Below the pieces are notes generated by a model. It did not search any database, was not told the DNA's origin, and saw nothing but the letters and a program-made list of their open reading frames with translations. Below, piece by piece: positions 45,255 to 54,701 of a stretch of DNA of 64,000 nt (the first letter of the stretch is position 1; each line of letters opens with the position of its first letter). This DNA is from Firm-13 sp964617375 (lineage in GTDB: Bacteria; Bacillota; Clostridia; Saccharofermentanales; Saccharofermentanaceae), in contig CAZTXQ010000004.1 in the NCBI GenBank assembly GCA_964617375.1, positions 34,860 to 98,859 of the forward strand. The letters are read 5' to 3'. The translations under genes were made by a program, and so were the position numbers.

Positions 45255-46127
45255 ATGCCGACTGACGAGAACCCTGTACAGAACATGCTATCCGACACGG
45301 AAGACCGGCGCGTCCCGTCCGGCAATACGGCTCCCGACATTCTTTGCGGCACAAACGATCCCCGGGTCCTTCTTGATGTGGAGAACCTTAAGGTCCGTCT
45401 CGGCAACCGCACGATTGTCGGCGGTGCATCCCTGAAAGTCATGCCCGGGCACTGGCTCATGGTGGCGGGACCGAACGGCGCCGGTAAAAGCACGCTGATC
45501 CACGCGGTTACCCAGGGAGTCCCCTACACAGGGAAGGTCCTTTTCGACGGCAAAGACATCTCGGAATTCAGAGCCGCCGAACTGGCCAGAAACATCGGGG
45601 TGCTGACGCAGAGCCATAGCGTTCATTACGATTTCACCGTCGAGGAGGTCGTCCGGCTCGGCCGCTACGCCTACTCGCCCGGTATTTTTTCGAAGGGAAA
45701 CGACGGGGACGAGAGCGCAATTCGCTCGGCGCTCGAAAAAACGGGCCTCATCGATATCCGGAACCAGTCGGTGACGACGCTTTCCGGCGGCGAGAGGCAG
45801 CGGACGTTCCTCGCGCAGGTTTTCGCGCAGGATCCGCGTCTGCTGATTCTGGACGAACCTACGAATCACCTCGATCCGGTCTATCAGAAGCAGATTTTCG
45901 GCATGATCCGGAACTGGATTGCGGATTCCGGCAAAGCTGTCATCTCCGTCGTCCACGACTTAAGCCTCGCGAAAATGTTCGGGACGGACGCCCTTCTGAT
46001 GCAGCAGGGACAGCCGTCCGAATCGGGGCCAATTGATACGGTCCTTACCGAAGAGAACCTGGAAAACGTCTACTCGATGGACATGTACGGATGGATGAAC
46101 GGGCTTCTCTCCCAGTGGCAGAGGTAA
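45255..46127 (+). CDS. btuD: Cobalamin ABC transporter ATP-binding protein
   Basis: 290 residues with an N-terminal tail of about 40 before the ABC domain. Walker A GPNGAGKST, Q-loop region VLTQSHS, signature LSGGERQR, Walker B LLILDEPTNHLDP, H-loop VVHDLS. It starts 3 bases after btuC and is coupled to it. Confidence 0.92.
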   Translation: MPTDENPVQNMLSDTEDRRVPSGNTAPDILCGTNDPRVLLDVENLKVRLGNRTIVGGASLKVMPGHWLMVAGPNGAGKSTLIHAVTQGVPYTGKVLFDGKDISEFRAAELARNIGVLTQSHSVHYDFTVEEVVRLGRYAYSPGIFSKGNDGDESAIRSALEKTGLIDIRNQSVTTLSGGERQRTFLAQVFAQDPRLLILDEPTNHLDPVYQKQIFGMIRNWIADSGKAVISVVHDLSLAKMFGTDALLMQQGQPSESGPIDTVLTEENLENVYSMDMYGWMNGLLSQWQR

Positions 46128-46131
46128 ACAA

Positions 46132-46674
46132 ATGGCGAAGAACATTACGCTTATAACCGGCAGCCCGAGAGTCGGCGGCAATACGGATCTTCTCGCGGAT
46201 GCGTTCGTTCGCGGCGCAATCTCTTCGGGCAATACGGTGACCGTTTTCCATGCGGCCAGAAGCAGGATCGATGGATGCACCGACTGCAAATACTGTTTCG
46301 ATCACGGCGGAGAGTGCCGGATCCAAGACGATATGCAGGATATCTACACTTCGCTCAGAAAGCCCGGCCTCCTCATACTGGCAAGCCCCGTATACTGGTA
46401 CGGACTCACCGGTCAGATCAAGACTGCGATTGACAAAATGTTCGCAGGTGCCCGGAAGCCCTTCCCGATCACCGGTATCGGGCTCCTTCTTGCAGCAGGA
46501 AGCACGGACCCGGAGGTCACTGCTCCGTCCGTCGCCCATTTTGAAGCGATCTCGCGTTATATGGGCTGGGAAAGTATCGGACTTGTCACGGCATACGGCG
46601 TTCATGCGCCGGGTGATATCGTGGGGCGTCCTTCTCTTGATGCCGCGTACGAATTCGGGAAAAGCATCGGCTGA
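46132..46674 (+). CDS. NADPH-dependent FMN reductase / flavodoxin-fold protein
   Basis: 180 residues of the flavodoxin-fold NAD(P)H oxidoreductase family: ITGSPRVGGNTDLLADAF at the N-terminus (FMN phosphate loop), CTDCKYCFDHGGEC-type Cys cluster, and SPVYWYGLTGQIKTAIDK. It begins 4 bases after btuD, so it belongs to the cobalamin operon. It might reduce cobalamin or another imported metal complex; this is an inference from position only. Confidence 0.85.
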   Translation: MAKNITLITGSPRVGGNTDLLADAFVRGAISSGNTVTVFHAARSRIDGCTDCKYCFDHGGECRIQDDMQDIYTSLRKPGLLILASPVYWYGLTGQIKTAIDKMFAGARKPFPITGIGLLLAAGSTDPEVTAPSVAHFEAISRYMGWESIGLVTAYGVHAPGDIVGRPSLDAAYEFGKSIG

Positions 46675-46748
46675 TCCGGGATATCCAATTCTTGGCATCT
46701 CGAACACAGGCGGCATTTTTGAGCCGGCAGAAGGGTCGGGAACGGGTT

Positions 46749-46940
46749 TACAGCCTGAAAGAGTCAAAATGACGATTTAGGCCGTAGTTTTTGCGAAAAC
46801 GCAGGCGCCGGAAGGGCCAAACTACAGCCTGAAAGAGTCAAAATGACGATTTAGGCCGTAGTTTTTGCGAAAACACAGGCGCCGGAAGGGCTAAGCTACA
46901 GCCTGAAAGAGCCAAAGAGTCAAACTGGGCTGTATCGTTA
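46749..46940. repeat. 74-bp direct repeats with internal palindrome
   Basis: Two full copies (46749-46822 and 46823-46896) and a partial third to about 46940. Each begins TACAGCCTGAAAGAG and carries an imperfect inverted repeat ACTACAGCCT/AGGCCGTAGT. They fill the gap (46675-46974) between the FMN reductase and ygfK; no gene was seen there. Confidence 0.9.
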
Positions 46941-46974
46941 AGATAGATATTGTCAGCGTTGACACATACGCGTC

Positions 46975-49959
46975 TTAGAGCAGATACTCGTACCGCTCCA
47001 GAACCGCCGTTATGATCTTCACGATTCCGTCCGGGACATCCGCCGATTCTTCACCGGGCAGGAAGTCGAATATTTCTCCGTCGACCCTTACCTTGCAGGC
47101 ACCCGTGCCGGTATCGGTGACCGTAAAGCCCTGCTGGCTTCCGGACCCCATATCGGCCTCGTTCGTGAAAAGCGTAAATTTGTCGCGGTACGGAGCGCTG
47201 TCGTACGGACAGAAACAGGCACAGTTCCCGCATTCGTTGCACAGCCGGTCAAGGTGAAGAATCTGATGCTGCCGAAAGCCCGGCACTTGTATCGACACGT
47301 TCGCGCGGTTCGGACAGACGTCGGCGCAGATCTCACAAACGACGCCGCAGCTTAAGCATCTTGCACTGTCGGACAAAGACGGATCCTCGTCCTTCAGAAT
47401 TCCTTTCTTCCGGATAACCGATTCTCTCCTGGAAGTTTCGTCATAATCGCGGGTCACCTTGCCGCCCGCAATCGCTTCGGCGGCCACAGTCGCATCACGG
47501 ATCGCCTCGACAACCGATGCAGGGCCCTGAAGTCCGTCGCCCACGGCATAAACACCGGGAAGGTTCGTCTCATTCGTCTTCTTATCAACCGCAGGACGTC
47601 CGTATTTGTCGACCTCGATCCCGTTGTCGCGGTAGAACTTCTCCGGTACTTTTTCTCCGACCGCGCTGATTATGGTATCGCATGCGACGCAGACTTCCTC
47701 GCCCGTATCGCTTACGGAGCGCCGTCCGTCCGCACCCGGCTCGCCGAGCGCCATTTTGCTGCAGACCATCTTGCCGTCGCTGCTCATGACCGGCGCGAGA
47801 AGATGAAGAAATTCGATTCCTTCCTCCTCAAGCATTTGAAGTTCCTCTTCGTCGGCCGGCATATATCTCTTCGTCCTCCGGTACACGACGGCAACCTGCG
47901 TGACGCCCGATGTCCGTTTCGCGGCGCGGGCCGTATCCATCGCGGTGTTGCCGCCGCCGATTACGACAACGCGGCGTCCGATGTCCATTTTCCCGCCGGT
48001 GCGTTTGAATTCTTCCAGGAAATCAATCGCGTTTATGGACGTTCCGGTTTTAAGCTCCATCGACCCCGGAACCGGTGCGCCGACGGCCAGAACAACCGCG
48101 TCATACTCTTTCTTTAGTTCCGCGACATCCGTGATTTCTTTCCCCGTCACAAGCCGGGCTCCCGCCGCCTTAATCAGTTCGATATCGCGGTCGATTCTAT
48201 CCTCCGGAATCCGGAATCCGGGAATCGCGTACCGGATGACTCCGCCCGCTTTTTCGCGCTTCTCGAAAACGGTCGTATCGATGCCGCTTCGCGCGAGAAA
48301 GTAAGCCGCCGCAAGTCCTGCGGGACCGGCTCCGACAACCGCAGCCGTTCGGCCTCTTTTATCCGGTGCAACCGCTGTACTCATCAGCTCCGCGAATCCG
48401 CCCTCTGCCGCTTCAAGCTTGGCGCGGCGGATGTTGACGGGCTGCTCGTAATGGTTTCTTGTACACTTGTCCATGCAGTTGTGGACGCAGATGGTCCCGG
48501 TTATAAAGGGCAGCGGGTTCTTCTCGGTGATCACCTTCAAAGCATCGAAGTATTTTCCCTCGTCGACGAGTTTCAAATAAGCGCTGCAGTCCTGATGGAT
48601 CGGGCAGCCCTCGCGGCAGGGCGTCATAAAGCAGTCGGTAAGCGGGACCTTACCCGATATTTTTCGCGTGGGCAGAGGTTTAATGGGCTTCGTGTGGTGC
48701 GGATCGGTTTTCGCCTCTTCCGCCAGCCCATATGCCTTTTTAAAGTTCGTGCCGCTGAACCCCAGGGGTTTCACGCGCTCAAAGAGACCGGCGATCTGTG
48801 TAAGGCGCTGATAGCCGCCGGGCTTCAGAAGCGTTGAAGCCATGGTTACGGGCCAGATGCCCGCATCGACGATCTTTGCGATGTTGAAGAAATCGGCGCC
48901 GCCCGAGAAAGAGATTCTCAAATCTCCGTGAAAAGCATCGGCCAGGCGTGCCGCGACGGTCATCGACAGCGCGAAAAGCGCCTTTCCCGACATATACATC
49001 TCCTTGCCGGGGAGCTCTCCCGCTGTAATATCTACGGGAAGGGTGTTCGAGATCTTGACGCCGAACTCCAGTCCCTTCGCGGCGGCTTTCTCCTGTAAGC
49101 GCCGGATCATCGGAACTGCCTCCGCGTACGGAAGATCCTCGCGGAAATGCAGATCACCGAACGCGATATAGTCGTAGCCCATATCGTCCAGCGTCTTTCT
49201 CGTAAAGTCATATCCCAGAAGCGTCGGATTGCATTTGACGAACGTGTGCAGGTTCTTCTCATCGATCAGATAAGCGGCAATCCGCTCGATCTCATGCGCC
49301 GGACAGCCGTGAAGCGTCGACAGCGTGACGGAATCACAGATGACGGGCGAAATCGCTTCGGCATCCTCGGAACCGAATTTCTCGAAAAGCGCCGCGTTCT
49401 TTCTGAGCCAGGCCGTGCAGGACGTGAAGACCGGTGTTTCCGAGGCGTCTTTAAGCCCTTCGATAAAGCGGTCGATTTTCTCCGAACGGATGCCTTCCAA
49501 ACTGTAGCCGACGCTTGCGTTGAACCGGAATCCGTCGGATGAGCCGAGATCGAATTCTTTCGAGATGACCTTGATCGCAATCCAGGCCTTCACGTATTCG
49601 TCAAAGGCTTCGGATACCTTAAGCTCCGTAGACCACTCGCAGTTGTAGCACTCGTCGTCCGATAAGATGCAGGGCTTCGATACGACCAGATCCTCACCGT
49701 CAAGTGTCTGAACGGTCTTGAGCTCGAAAAATCGGCTTCCGGCATAGTAAGCGGCGACGAGATTCTGGGCAAGCTGCGTATGCGGTCCCGCTGCGGGACC
49801 GAACGGCATTTCGAGCGGCTTCCCGAAAAGCTCGCGGCCGCGGTTTGGGGCGGCGTGATATGCGCGCCTTACACCGAACACGGTGTCGTGCCTTTGCTTC
49901 TCCGTTATGATTTGCGTCATCAGATCCGGAAATGAAATCGGTGTCATCCTATCGCTCAT
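46975..49959 (-). CDS. ygfK: YgfK, putative selenate reductase / purine-pathway oxidoreductase
   Basis: 994 residues. It has an N-terminal flavoprotein-like region similar to dihydropyrimidine dehydrogenase (about 1-420), a 4Fe-4S stretch with CREGCPIHQDCSAY and CVHNCMDKCTR (about 445-510), a glutamate-synthase-small-subunit-like flavin/NADPH module (VVGAGPAGLAAAY and VVIGGGNTAMDTA, about 540-830), and C-terminal ferredoxin cysteines (CNECGNCACFCPYD, about 925). GGAG precedes the ATG at 49959. It is known from Enterobacteria and Clostridia as part of selenium-dependent purine degradation clusters; last gene of this operon. Likely the electron carrier partner of the pathway. Confidence 0.92.
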   Translation of the reverse strand: MSDRMTPISFPDLMTQIITEKQRHDTVFGVRRAYHAAPNRGRELFGKPLEMPFGPAAGPHTQLAQNLVAAYYAGSRFFELKTVQTLDGEDLVVSKPCILSDDECYNCEWSTELKVSEAFDEYVKAWIAIKVISKEFDLGSSDGFRFNASVGYSLEGIRSEKIDRFIEGLKDASETPVFTSCTAWLRKNAALFEKFGSEDAEAISPVICDSVTLSTLHGCPAHEIERIAAYLIDEKNLHTFVKCNPTLLGYDFTRKTLDDMGYDYIAFGDLHFREDLPYAEAVPMIRRLQEKAAAKGLEFGVKISNTLPVDITAGELPGKEMYMSGKALFALSMTVAARLADAFHGDLRISFSGGADFFNIAKIVDAGIWPVTMASTLLKPGGYQRLTQIAGLFERVKPLGFSGTNFKKAYGLAEEAKTDPHHTKPIKPLPTRKISGKVPLTDCFMTPCREGCPIHQDCSAYLKLVDEGKYFDALKVITEKNPLPFITGTICVHNCMDKCTRNHYEQPVNIRRAKLEAAEGGFAELMSTAVAPDKRGRTAAVVGAGPAGLAAAYFLARSGIDTTVFEKREKAGGVIRYAIPGFRIPEDRIDRDIELIKAAGARLVTGKEITDVAELKKEYDAVVLAVGAPVPGSMELKTGTSINAIDFLEEFKRTGGKMDIGRRVVVIGGGNTAMDTARAAKRTSGVTQVAVVYRRTKRYMPADEEELQMLEEEGIEFLHLLAPVMSSDGKMVCSKMALGEPGADGRRSVSDTGEEVCVACDTIISAVGEKVPEKFYRDNGIEVDKYGRPAVDKKTNETNLPGVYAVGDGLQGPASVVEAIRDATVAAEAIAGGKVTRDYDETSRRESVIRKKGILKDEDPSLSDSARCLSCGVVCEICADVCPNRANVSIQVPGFRQHQILHLDRLCNECGNCACFCPYDSAPYRDKFTLFTNEADMGSGSQQGFTVTDTGTGACKVRVDGEIFDFLPGEESADVPDGIVKIITAVLERYEYLL

Positions 49960-50044
49960 ACTCGTCTCCTTAAGCCTTTCTGTCGGATCCGCTCCCGCGT
50001 ATTCCGCTGCCGTTCATGCCAAATAAAGGGATTGTGTTTATTGC

Positions 50045-50665
50045 TTATACCTTTAGCGGAGTGTCAATATCCGTAAGCTCCGCAAGACTCATCTCAAACC
50101 GTTCCGTATCCTCCGGGTGCCGCCTCACGATCTTCCGGCCGCCGGTATCACCGACAAGCGCCATCAGCTCACCGAAATATTTCCTGTCAAAGGATACCGG
50201 ATTCCCGGGAGTACCTTCGTGCGAGGCCGTCAGAATTCCTTTATCGGTTATAGCCGCCCGGTCCAGAAATGCTTCGAGCGTCTCAAACCGGAGATACGGT
50301 TGATCGGCCGTGAAAAACACGGCGCATGCACCATCGGATGCCAGACCGGGCGTGCCCGATATCGCCTTAAGTCCCAGCCGCAGGGAGAGCGAGATTCCTT
50401 CCTCCGTCTGATCGTTCCTTACAGCCGTAAACCCCGCTTTACGCGCGGCGTCCAGAATCTCCTCGTACCGCGAAACAACCGTCACCAGGGTCTTTCCCGG
50501 CTTCTCTCCGAGGTACCTTACGAGCAGATCAAAAACATGCCGGAACATCGGCTTGCCGTCAATCGGTACGAGAAGCTTGTTGGCTCCGTAGCGGGTGCTT
50601 CCGCCGGAGGCCAGAAGAATCAGATGGAGTCTCCTATATACGCTCAAATCGGTATCCTCCGTCAC
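50045..50665 (-). CDS. mocA: MocA-type molybdenum cofactor nucleotidyltransferase
   Basis: 206 residues, NTP-transferase fold of the MobA/MocA group: LASGGSTRYGANKLLVPIDGKPMF nearest to the MocA signature (AxGxSxRxGxxK), TADQPYLR, and GNPVSFDRKYFGEL. It probably adds CMP to molybdopterin for the xanthine dehydrogenase just upstream (6 bases apart), as its E. coli neighbour YgfJ is thought to do. Confidence 0.87.
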   Translation of the reverse strand: MTEDTDLSVYRRLHLILLASGGSTRYGANKLLVPIDGKPMFRHVFDLLVRYLGEKPGKTLVTVVSRYEEILDAARKAGFTAVRNDQTEEGISLSLRLGLKAISGTPGLASDGACAVFFTADQPYLRFETLEAFLDRAAITDKGILTASHEGTPGNPVSFDRKYFGELMALVGDTGGRKIVRRHPEDTERFEMSLAELTDIDTPLKV

Positions 50666-50671
50666 ATTCCT

Positions 50672-53266
50672 TTACCGGTTCGGTTTGTATGCGGTATTTT
50701 CGAGCGGGAGTCGGGTCCTTGCGACACCGTCGACCCGGTAAGCGGCCGCCGCGGCCGCCGGAGCTGCGGCAACACTGCTGATCTCGCCGATCCCTTTCGC
50801 GCCGTACGCGAGTCCCTCTTTCCCGGCCTTGCCGATCAGAATCACTTCGATCGGCGGCACATCGGTTGACCTTAAGAGTCCTAGAGTGTTGTATGTGCTT
50901 TTCACGTACCCGTTCTCCGTAATGAAATTCTCGGTCAGGGCGAATCCCAAGCCCATCGTGACTCCGCCTTCAATCTGTCCCTCACAGAGCTTCGGATTGA
51001 CGGCCCGTCCGACATCGTGCGCGGCGACAGCCCGAATGACTTTTTTGCTCTCGTCCATAATCACAACCTGCGCGCCGTATCCGTAGGCGACATGGCTTAC
51101 CGGATGCTCCTTGCCGGAACGCATCGGGTCCGTTATGCCGCTGTATTCACCGTAAAATTCCTCGCCTTCCAATTCCCCGAGCGACTTCTCAAGGAGAGCT
51201 TCTTTCAGCAGGAGCGCGGCCTTTTTCGTGGCTTCACCGCAGAAAAGAGTCTGCCGCGACGCCGTGGTCGTGCCGCTGTTCGGCGTAAGGAAGGTATCCG
51301 GCGTCTCGCGGATGACGCGGTCGGCCGGGATACCAGCCGTCTCGCAAACGATCTGGACGGCAACCGTCCCGATCCCCTGTCCCATGTCGGCCGCTGAAGT
51401 CCGGACGTGTACAATCCCGTCCTTGATTTTAAGCGTGGTGCGGCCGAAATCCGGAAGTCCGACCCCGAGCCCGCTGTTCTTCATACAGCCCGCAATCCCC
51501 GCAAAGGGGCTGCTCCGGTACGCTTCTTTTACGGCATCGAGACATTCGACAAAGGCCGTCTCTTCCGAAGCGATCTGTCCGTTGGGCAGCGATTCGCCGG
51601 GCCGGATTGCGTTCATGCGGCGGAATTCCCACGGATCAATGCCCGCTTTTTCCGCGAGCAGCGTAATATTCATTTCCTGCGCGAAGCAGCTCTGTGTCAC
51701 GCCGAAGCCGCGAAAAGCGCCGCCCGGAACGTTGTTGGTATAGACACAGTAGCCGTCCGCCTTAAAGTTGTCGAAGTGATACGGGCCACCGGCATGCGTG
51801 CACGCGCGCTGCAGAACCGGCCCGCCGAGCGATGCGTAAGCGCCGCAGTCGGATATCAGGAGGACCTTGGTCGCCGTTATATTGCCTTTTGCGTCACAGG
51901 CCGTCGTGATATCGATCTCCATCGCATGGCGCTTGACGTGAACATTGAGGCTCTCCTGACGCGAGAACTTGACCTTAACCGGTCTCCCCGTCTTCCACGC
52001 CATCAGTGCGGCGTGGTGCTGCACGCTCATATCCTCCTTGCCGCCGAACCCGCCGCCGACGAGCACGGACCGGCACCGGATGCTCCCGTTCGGAATCTTG
52101 AGCATCGCGGCGATCTCGCGCTGTTCGTCATAAACAGACTGCGAAGCCGTATAAACGGTAAGCTCGGGCTCCTCCGGATCGCCCTTTGCGGCAGATCCGA
52201 CCCCGAAGGCTTTCGGTATAGCGACGGCACATTCCGGTTCCATAAAGGCGTGGTCGGTCTGGGGCGTCGAATAGTGCGTGGTAACGGCAAAAGCTGCTTC
52301 GGCAATCGCCTGATCGGCATCTCCCCTATCGACATATTCATGCGTGAGTATGTTGCCGTTCGGATGCAGCTTCGGCGCATTTTCTGCGAGAGCAGCTGCC
52401 GGACTTGTAACCGGATCAAGAACCGTGTAATCCACTTCGACAAGGGCCAGAATCTCGTCTAAGGATTCCTCGTATAAAGATGCCGCCAGCACGATCGCAT
52501 CCCCGATATAGCGCGTAATGTCGCCTTCGGCAATCAGGACATCCCAGTCCTTTACGATGTGGCCCGTCTTGTTGAAAGGCACATCCGCCGCGGTAAGAAC
52601 CGTGACGCAGTCCGGGTGCGCGAGCGCCTTTTCGATGTTGATCCGGTCAACTCTGGCCCGTGGATACGTTGAACGGAGCGCTTTGGCATAGATCATCCCC
52701 GGCACCGTAAAATCGTCTGCGAATAAGCCGGTTCCGCATACCTTTTCCGCAGCATCGACACGGTGAAGGGACTCGCCGACTCCGGCCGCTTTGGAGATAT
52801 CCGGGACCGGTGCATTTTCTCTGAAAAGCCCGGCCGCCATCAGGATCGCCGTCTCAATCTTCGCGTATCCGGTACAGCGGCAAATGTTGCCGTTGATCGC
52901 TTTCACGACATCGCCGCGCGCGGGATCCGGATTCGTATCGAGCAGACACTTCGCGCTCATAACCATTCCCGGCATACAGAAGCCGCACTGGACGGCGCCT
53001 GCCTCCGCAAACGCATAGGAATAGACCGCCTTCTCCCGATCACTTAAGCCCTCAATCGTAACAATGGTCTTGCCGGCGAGCGAGGATGTCTTAGGGACAC
53101 AGGCGCGTGCCTTTCTGCCGTCAACGATCACCGTGCAGGTTCCGCAGGCCCCCGAACCGCAGCCTTCCTTTGTTCCCGTAAGTCCTAAGTCTTTCCGGAG
53201 GTAATCGATAAGACACACGTCTTTGTCCGTCGAACAGATTTGATTGTTCACTGTAAACACGAACAT
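50672..53266 (-). CDS. Selenium-dependent xanthine dehydrogenase, fused Fe-S and Mo subunit
   Basis: 864 residues of the molybdenum hydroxylase family. First 2Fe-2S domain: EGCGSGACGTC with the fourth Cys in RACVP. Second: QCGFCMPG with ICRCTGY. The Mo domain follows (about 165-855), with substrate pocket block GGFGGKEDMSVQHHAAL, GAFRGFGVTQS and the catalytic Glu near KGIGEISS. There is no FAD domain, as in the selenium-dependent class, which carries a labile selenium ligand at Mo. The family converts xanthine to urate and can work in reverse on urate. A FAD subunit is not in the window. Confidence 0.93.
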   Translation of the reverse strand: MFVFTVNNQICSTDKDVCLIDYLRKDLGLTGTKEGCGSGACGTCTVIVDGRKARACVPKTSSLAGKTIVTIEGLSDREKAVYSYAFAEAGAVQCGFCMPGMVMSAKCLLDTNPDPARGDVVKAINGNICRCTGYAKIETAILMAAGLFRENAPVPDISKAAGVGESLHRVDAAEKVCGTGLFADDFTVPGMIYAKALRSTYPRARVDRINIEKALAHPDCVTVLTAADVPFNKTGHIVKDWDVLIAEGDITRYIGDAIVLAASLYEESLDEILALVEVDYTVLDPVTSPAAALAENAPKLHPNGNILTHEYVDRGDADQAIAEAAFAVTTHYSTPQTDHAFMEPECAVAIPKAFGVGSAAKGDPEEPELTVYTASQSVYDEQREIAAMLKIPNGSIRCRSVLVGGGFGGKEDMSVQHHAALMAWKTGRPVKVKFSRQESLNVHVKRHAMEIDITTACDAKGNITATKVLLISDCGAYASLGGPVLQRACTHAGGPYHFDNFKADGYCVYTNNVPGGAFRGFGVTQSCFAQEMNITLLAEKAGIDPWEFRRMNAIRPGESLPNGQIASEETAFVECLDAVKEAYRSSPFAGIAGCMKNSGLGVGLPDFGRTTLKIKDGIVHVRTSAADMGQGIGTVAVQIVCETAGIPADRVIRETPDTFLTPNSGTTTASRQTLFCGEATKKAALLLKEALLEKSLGELEGEEFYGEYSGITDPMRSGKEHPVSHVAYGYGAQVVIMDESKKVIRAVAAHDVGRAVNPKLCEGQIEGGVTMGLGFALTENFITENGYVKSTYNTLGLLRSTDVPPIEVILIGKAGKEGLAYGAKGIGEISSVAAAPAAAAAAYRVDGVARTRLPLENTAYKPNR

Positions 53267-53278
53267 CTTTCTTACCCC

Positions 53279-54628
53279 CTATTTCACGTAAACGCCGGTA
53301 AAAGGCTTCGTGATAAGACCGTTTTCAAGCACCGGTATTCCGTTCAGCAGTACATGCCGTACTTTACCCGTAACCTCTAAGCCCTCATAGGGCGTATAGT
53401 CAAGATTTTGTGTCTGCTCCGCTGCGCGGATTCTGTGTGTTCCGCTCTTCTCATAAACGACGATATCCGCGTCGCTTCCTTCCCGGAGAACGCCTTTTCG
53501 CGGATACATGCCGTACATTTTCGCGGGATTCTCAGCCATCAGCCTTACGAGATCCGTGACCGGCAGAGACTCTTGGCAGGCGAGCTTCGTGTACATGAGA
53601 GGCACCCGGTGCTCCACGCCGGGAATGCCGCCCGGAATGCGCGAAAAGTCATGAAGCCCGATCGTCTTCTGCGTGTCGAAACGATAGCTGCAGTGGTCCG
53701 TCGCGATCGTCTGGATCTCGCAGTTTCGGATCGCTTCCAGGAGCGCCTCCCGATCTTCGGCTCTGCGCAGGGGAGGCGACATCACGTATTTCGCGCCTTC
53801 GAATCCGGGCCGTTCATACAGGGATGCATCTAAAAGAAGGTACTGCGGGCATGTCTCCGCGCTGATATCGATATCCGAAGCCCTCGCCTTGCGAAGTTCT
53901 GCAAGACCGGCCTTGCTGCTCAGGTGAACAACGTGAACCGGATATCCCGCGAGCTTTCCGATATAGGCAAGTCTCGAGACCGCTTCGGCTTCGGCGATGT
54001 CCGGATGCGATTTCGGATGTGCGGCCGGAGCCGATTCCCCGGCGGCCAGGAGTTCGGCCGTCCTGACTCTAAGGAAATCGCCGTTTTCGCAGTGGGCACC
54101 GAGGAGCCCGCCGATCTTCCTGATCTCTTTCAGAGCGTCGTAAATCACGCGGTCGCTCACGCCGATATCGTATGCCATATAGACCTTAAACGACGTGATT
54201 CCGAGAGCCGGCATCTCCGCGATCTCGCGGGCAAGACCATCGTTGAAATCGACGATCTCCATATGAAAACGATAATTGCAGGAAGAATGGCCTTCCGCCA
54301 TTGCCGTGGAGCGGTCGTACGCCGCGCGGAGAGTTCCGCCCTTGACGGGCGATGCAAAATTGATAATAGTCGTGGTTCCTCCGGCAAGCGCCGCCTTCGT
54401 ACCGGTCTCAAAGCTGTCGGCCGTCGTGGTAAGGGCGTTTGTCATCTGGAAATGTGTGTGCGCGTCGATAAAGCCCGGGAACACATAGGAATCCGTCGCG
54501 TCGATAACCGTATCTCCCGGCGCCGGAGCAATGCTCCCGGATATGCGAACGATCTTGCCGTCCGATATCGCGACGTCTGCCTTCTCTTCGATGTCCCTTA
54601 CCAGAGTTCCGTTTTTGACGATAATCAT
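53279..54628 (-). CDS. hydA: Dihydropyrimidinase / D-hydantoinase family amidohydrolase
   Basis: 449 residues. Amidohydrolase TIM barrel: DAHTHFQM (HxH metal site), carboxylated Lys in ITSFKVYMAYD, His in HCENGDF and VVHLSS, and late ATDHCSY with catalytic Asp. It opens cyclic amides; in the anaerobic purine pathway it presumably hydrolyses a ring intermediate after urate. It is 12 bases upstream of the xdh gene. Confidence 0.92.
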   Translation of the reverse strand: MIIVKNGTLVRDIEEKADVAISDGKIVRISGSIAPAPGDTVIDATDSYVFPGFIDAHTHFQMTNALTTTADSFETGTKAALAGGTTTIINFASPVKGGTLRAAYDRSTAMAEGHSSCNYRFHMEIVDFNDGLAREIAEMPALGITSFKVYMAYDIGVSDRVIYDALKEIRKIGGLLGAHCENGDFLRVRTAELLAAGESAPAAHPKSHPDIAEAEAVSRLAYIGKLAGYPVHVVHLSSKAGLAELRKARASDIDISAETCPQYLLLDASLYERPGFEGAKYVMSPPLRRAEDREALLEAIRNCEIQTIATDHCSYRFDTQKTIGLHDFSRIPGGIPGVEHRVPLMYTKLACQESLPVTDLVRLMAENPAKMYGMYPRKGVLREGSDADIVVYEKSGTHRIRAAEQTQNLDYTPYEGLEVTGKVRHVLLNGIPVLENGLITKPFTGVYVK

Positions 54629-54701
54629 AAGCGTGAGTACGGATCTTCACAAAGAATCCGTACGCCTCCCTTCATGAACGTATGAGAAGTACATGTGACG
54701 A

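Noticed and set aside
50672..53266. Selenocysteine in the xanthine dehydrogenase
   Set aside because: No in-frame TGA is seen; the selenium of this class is a labile non-protein ligand, so no SECIS element is expected.
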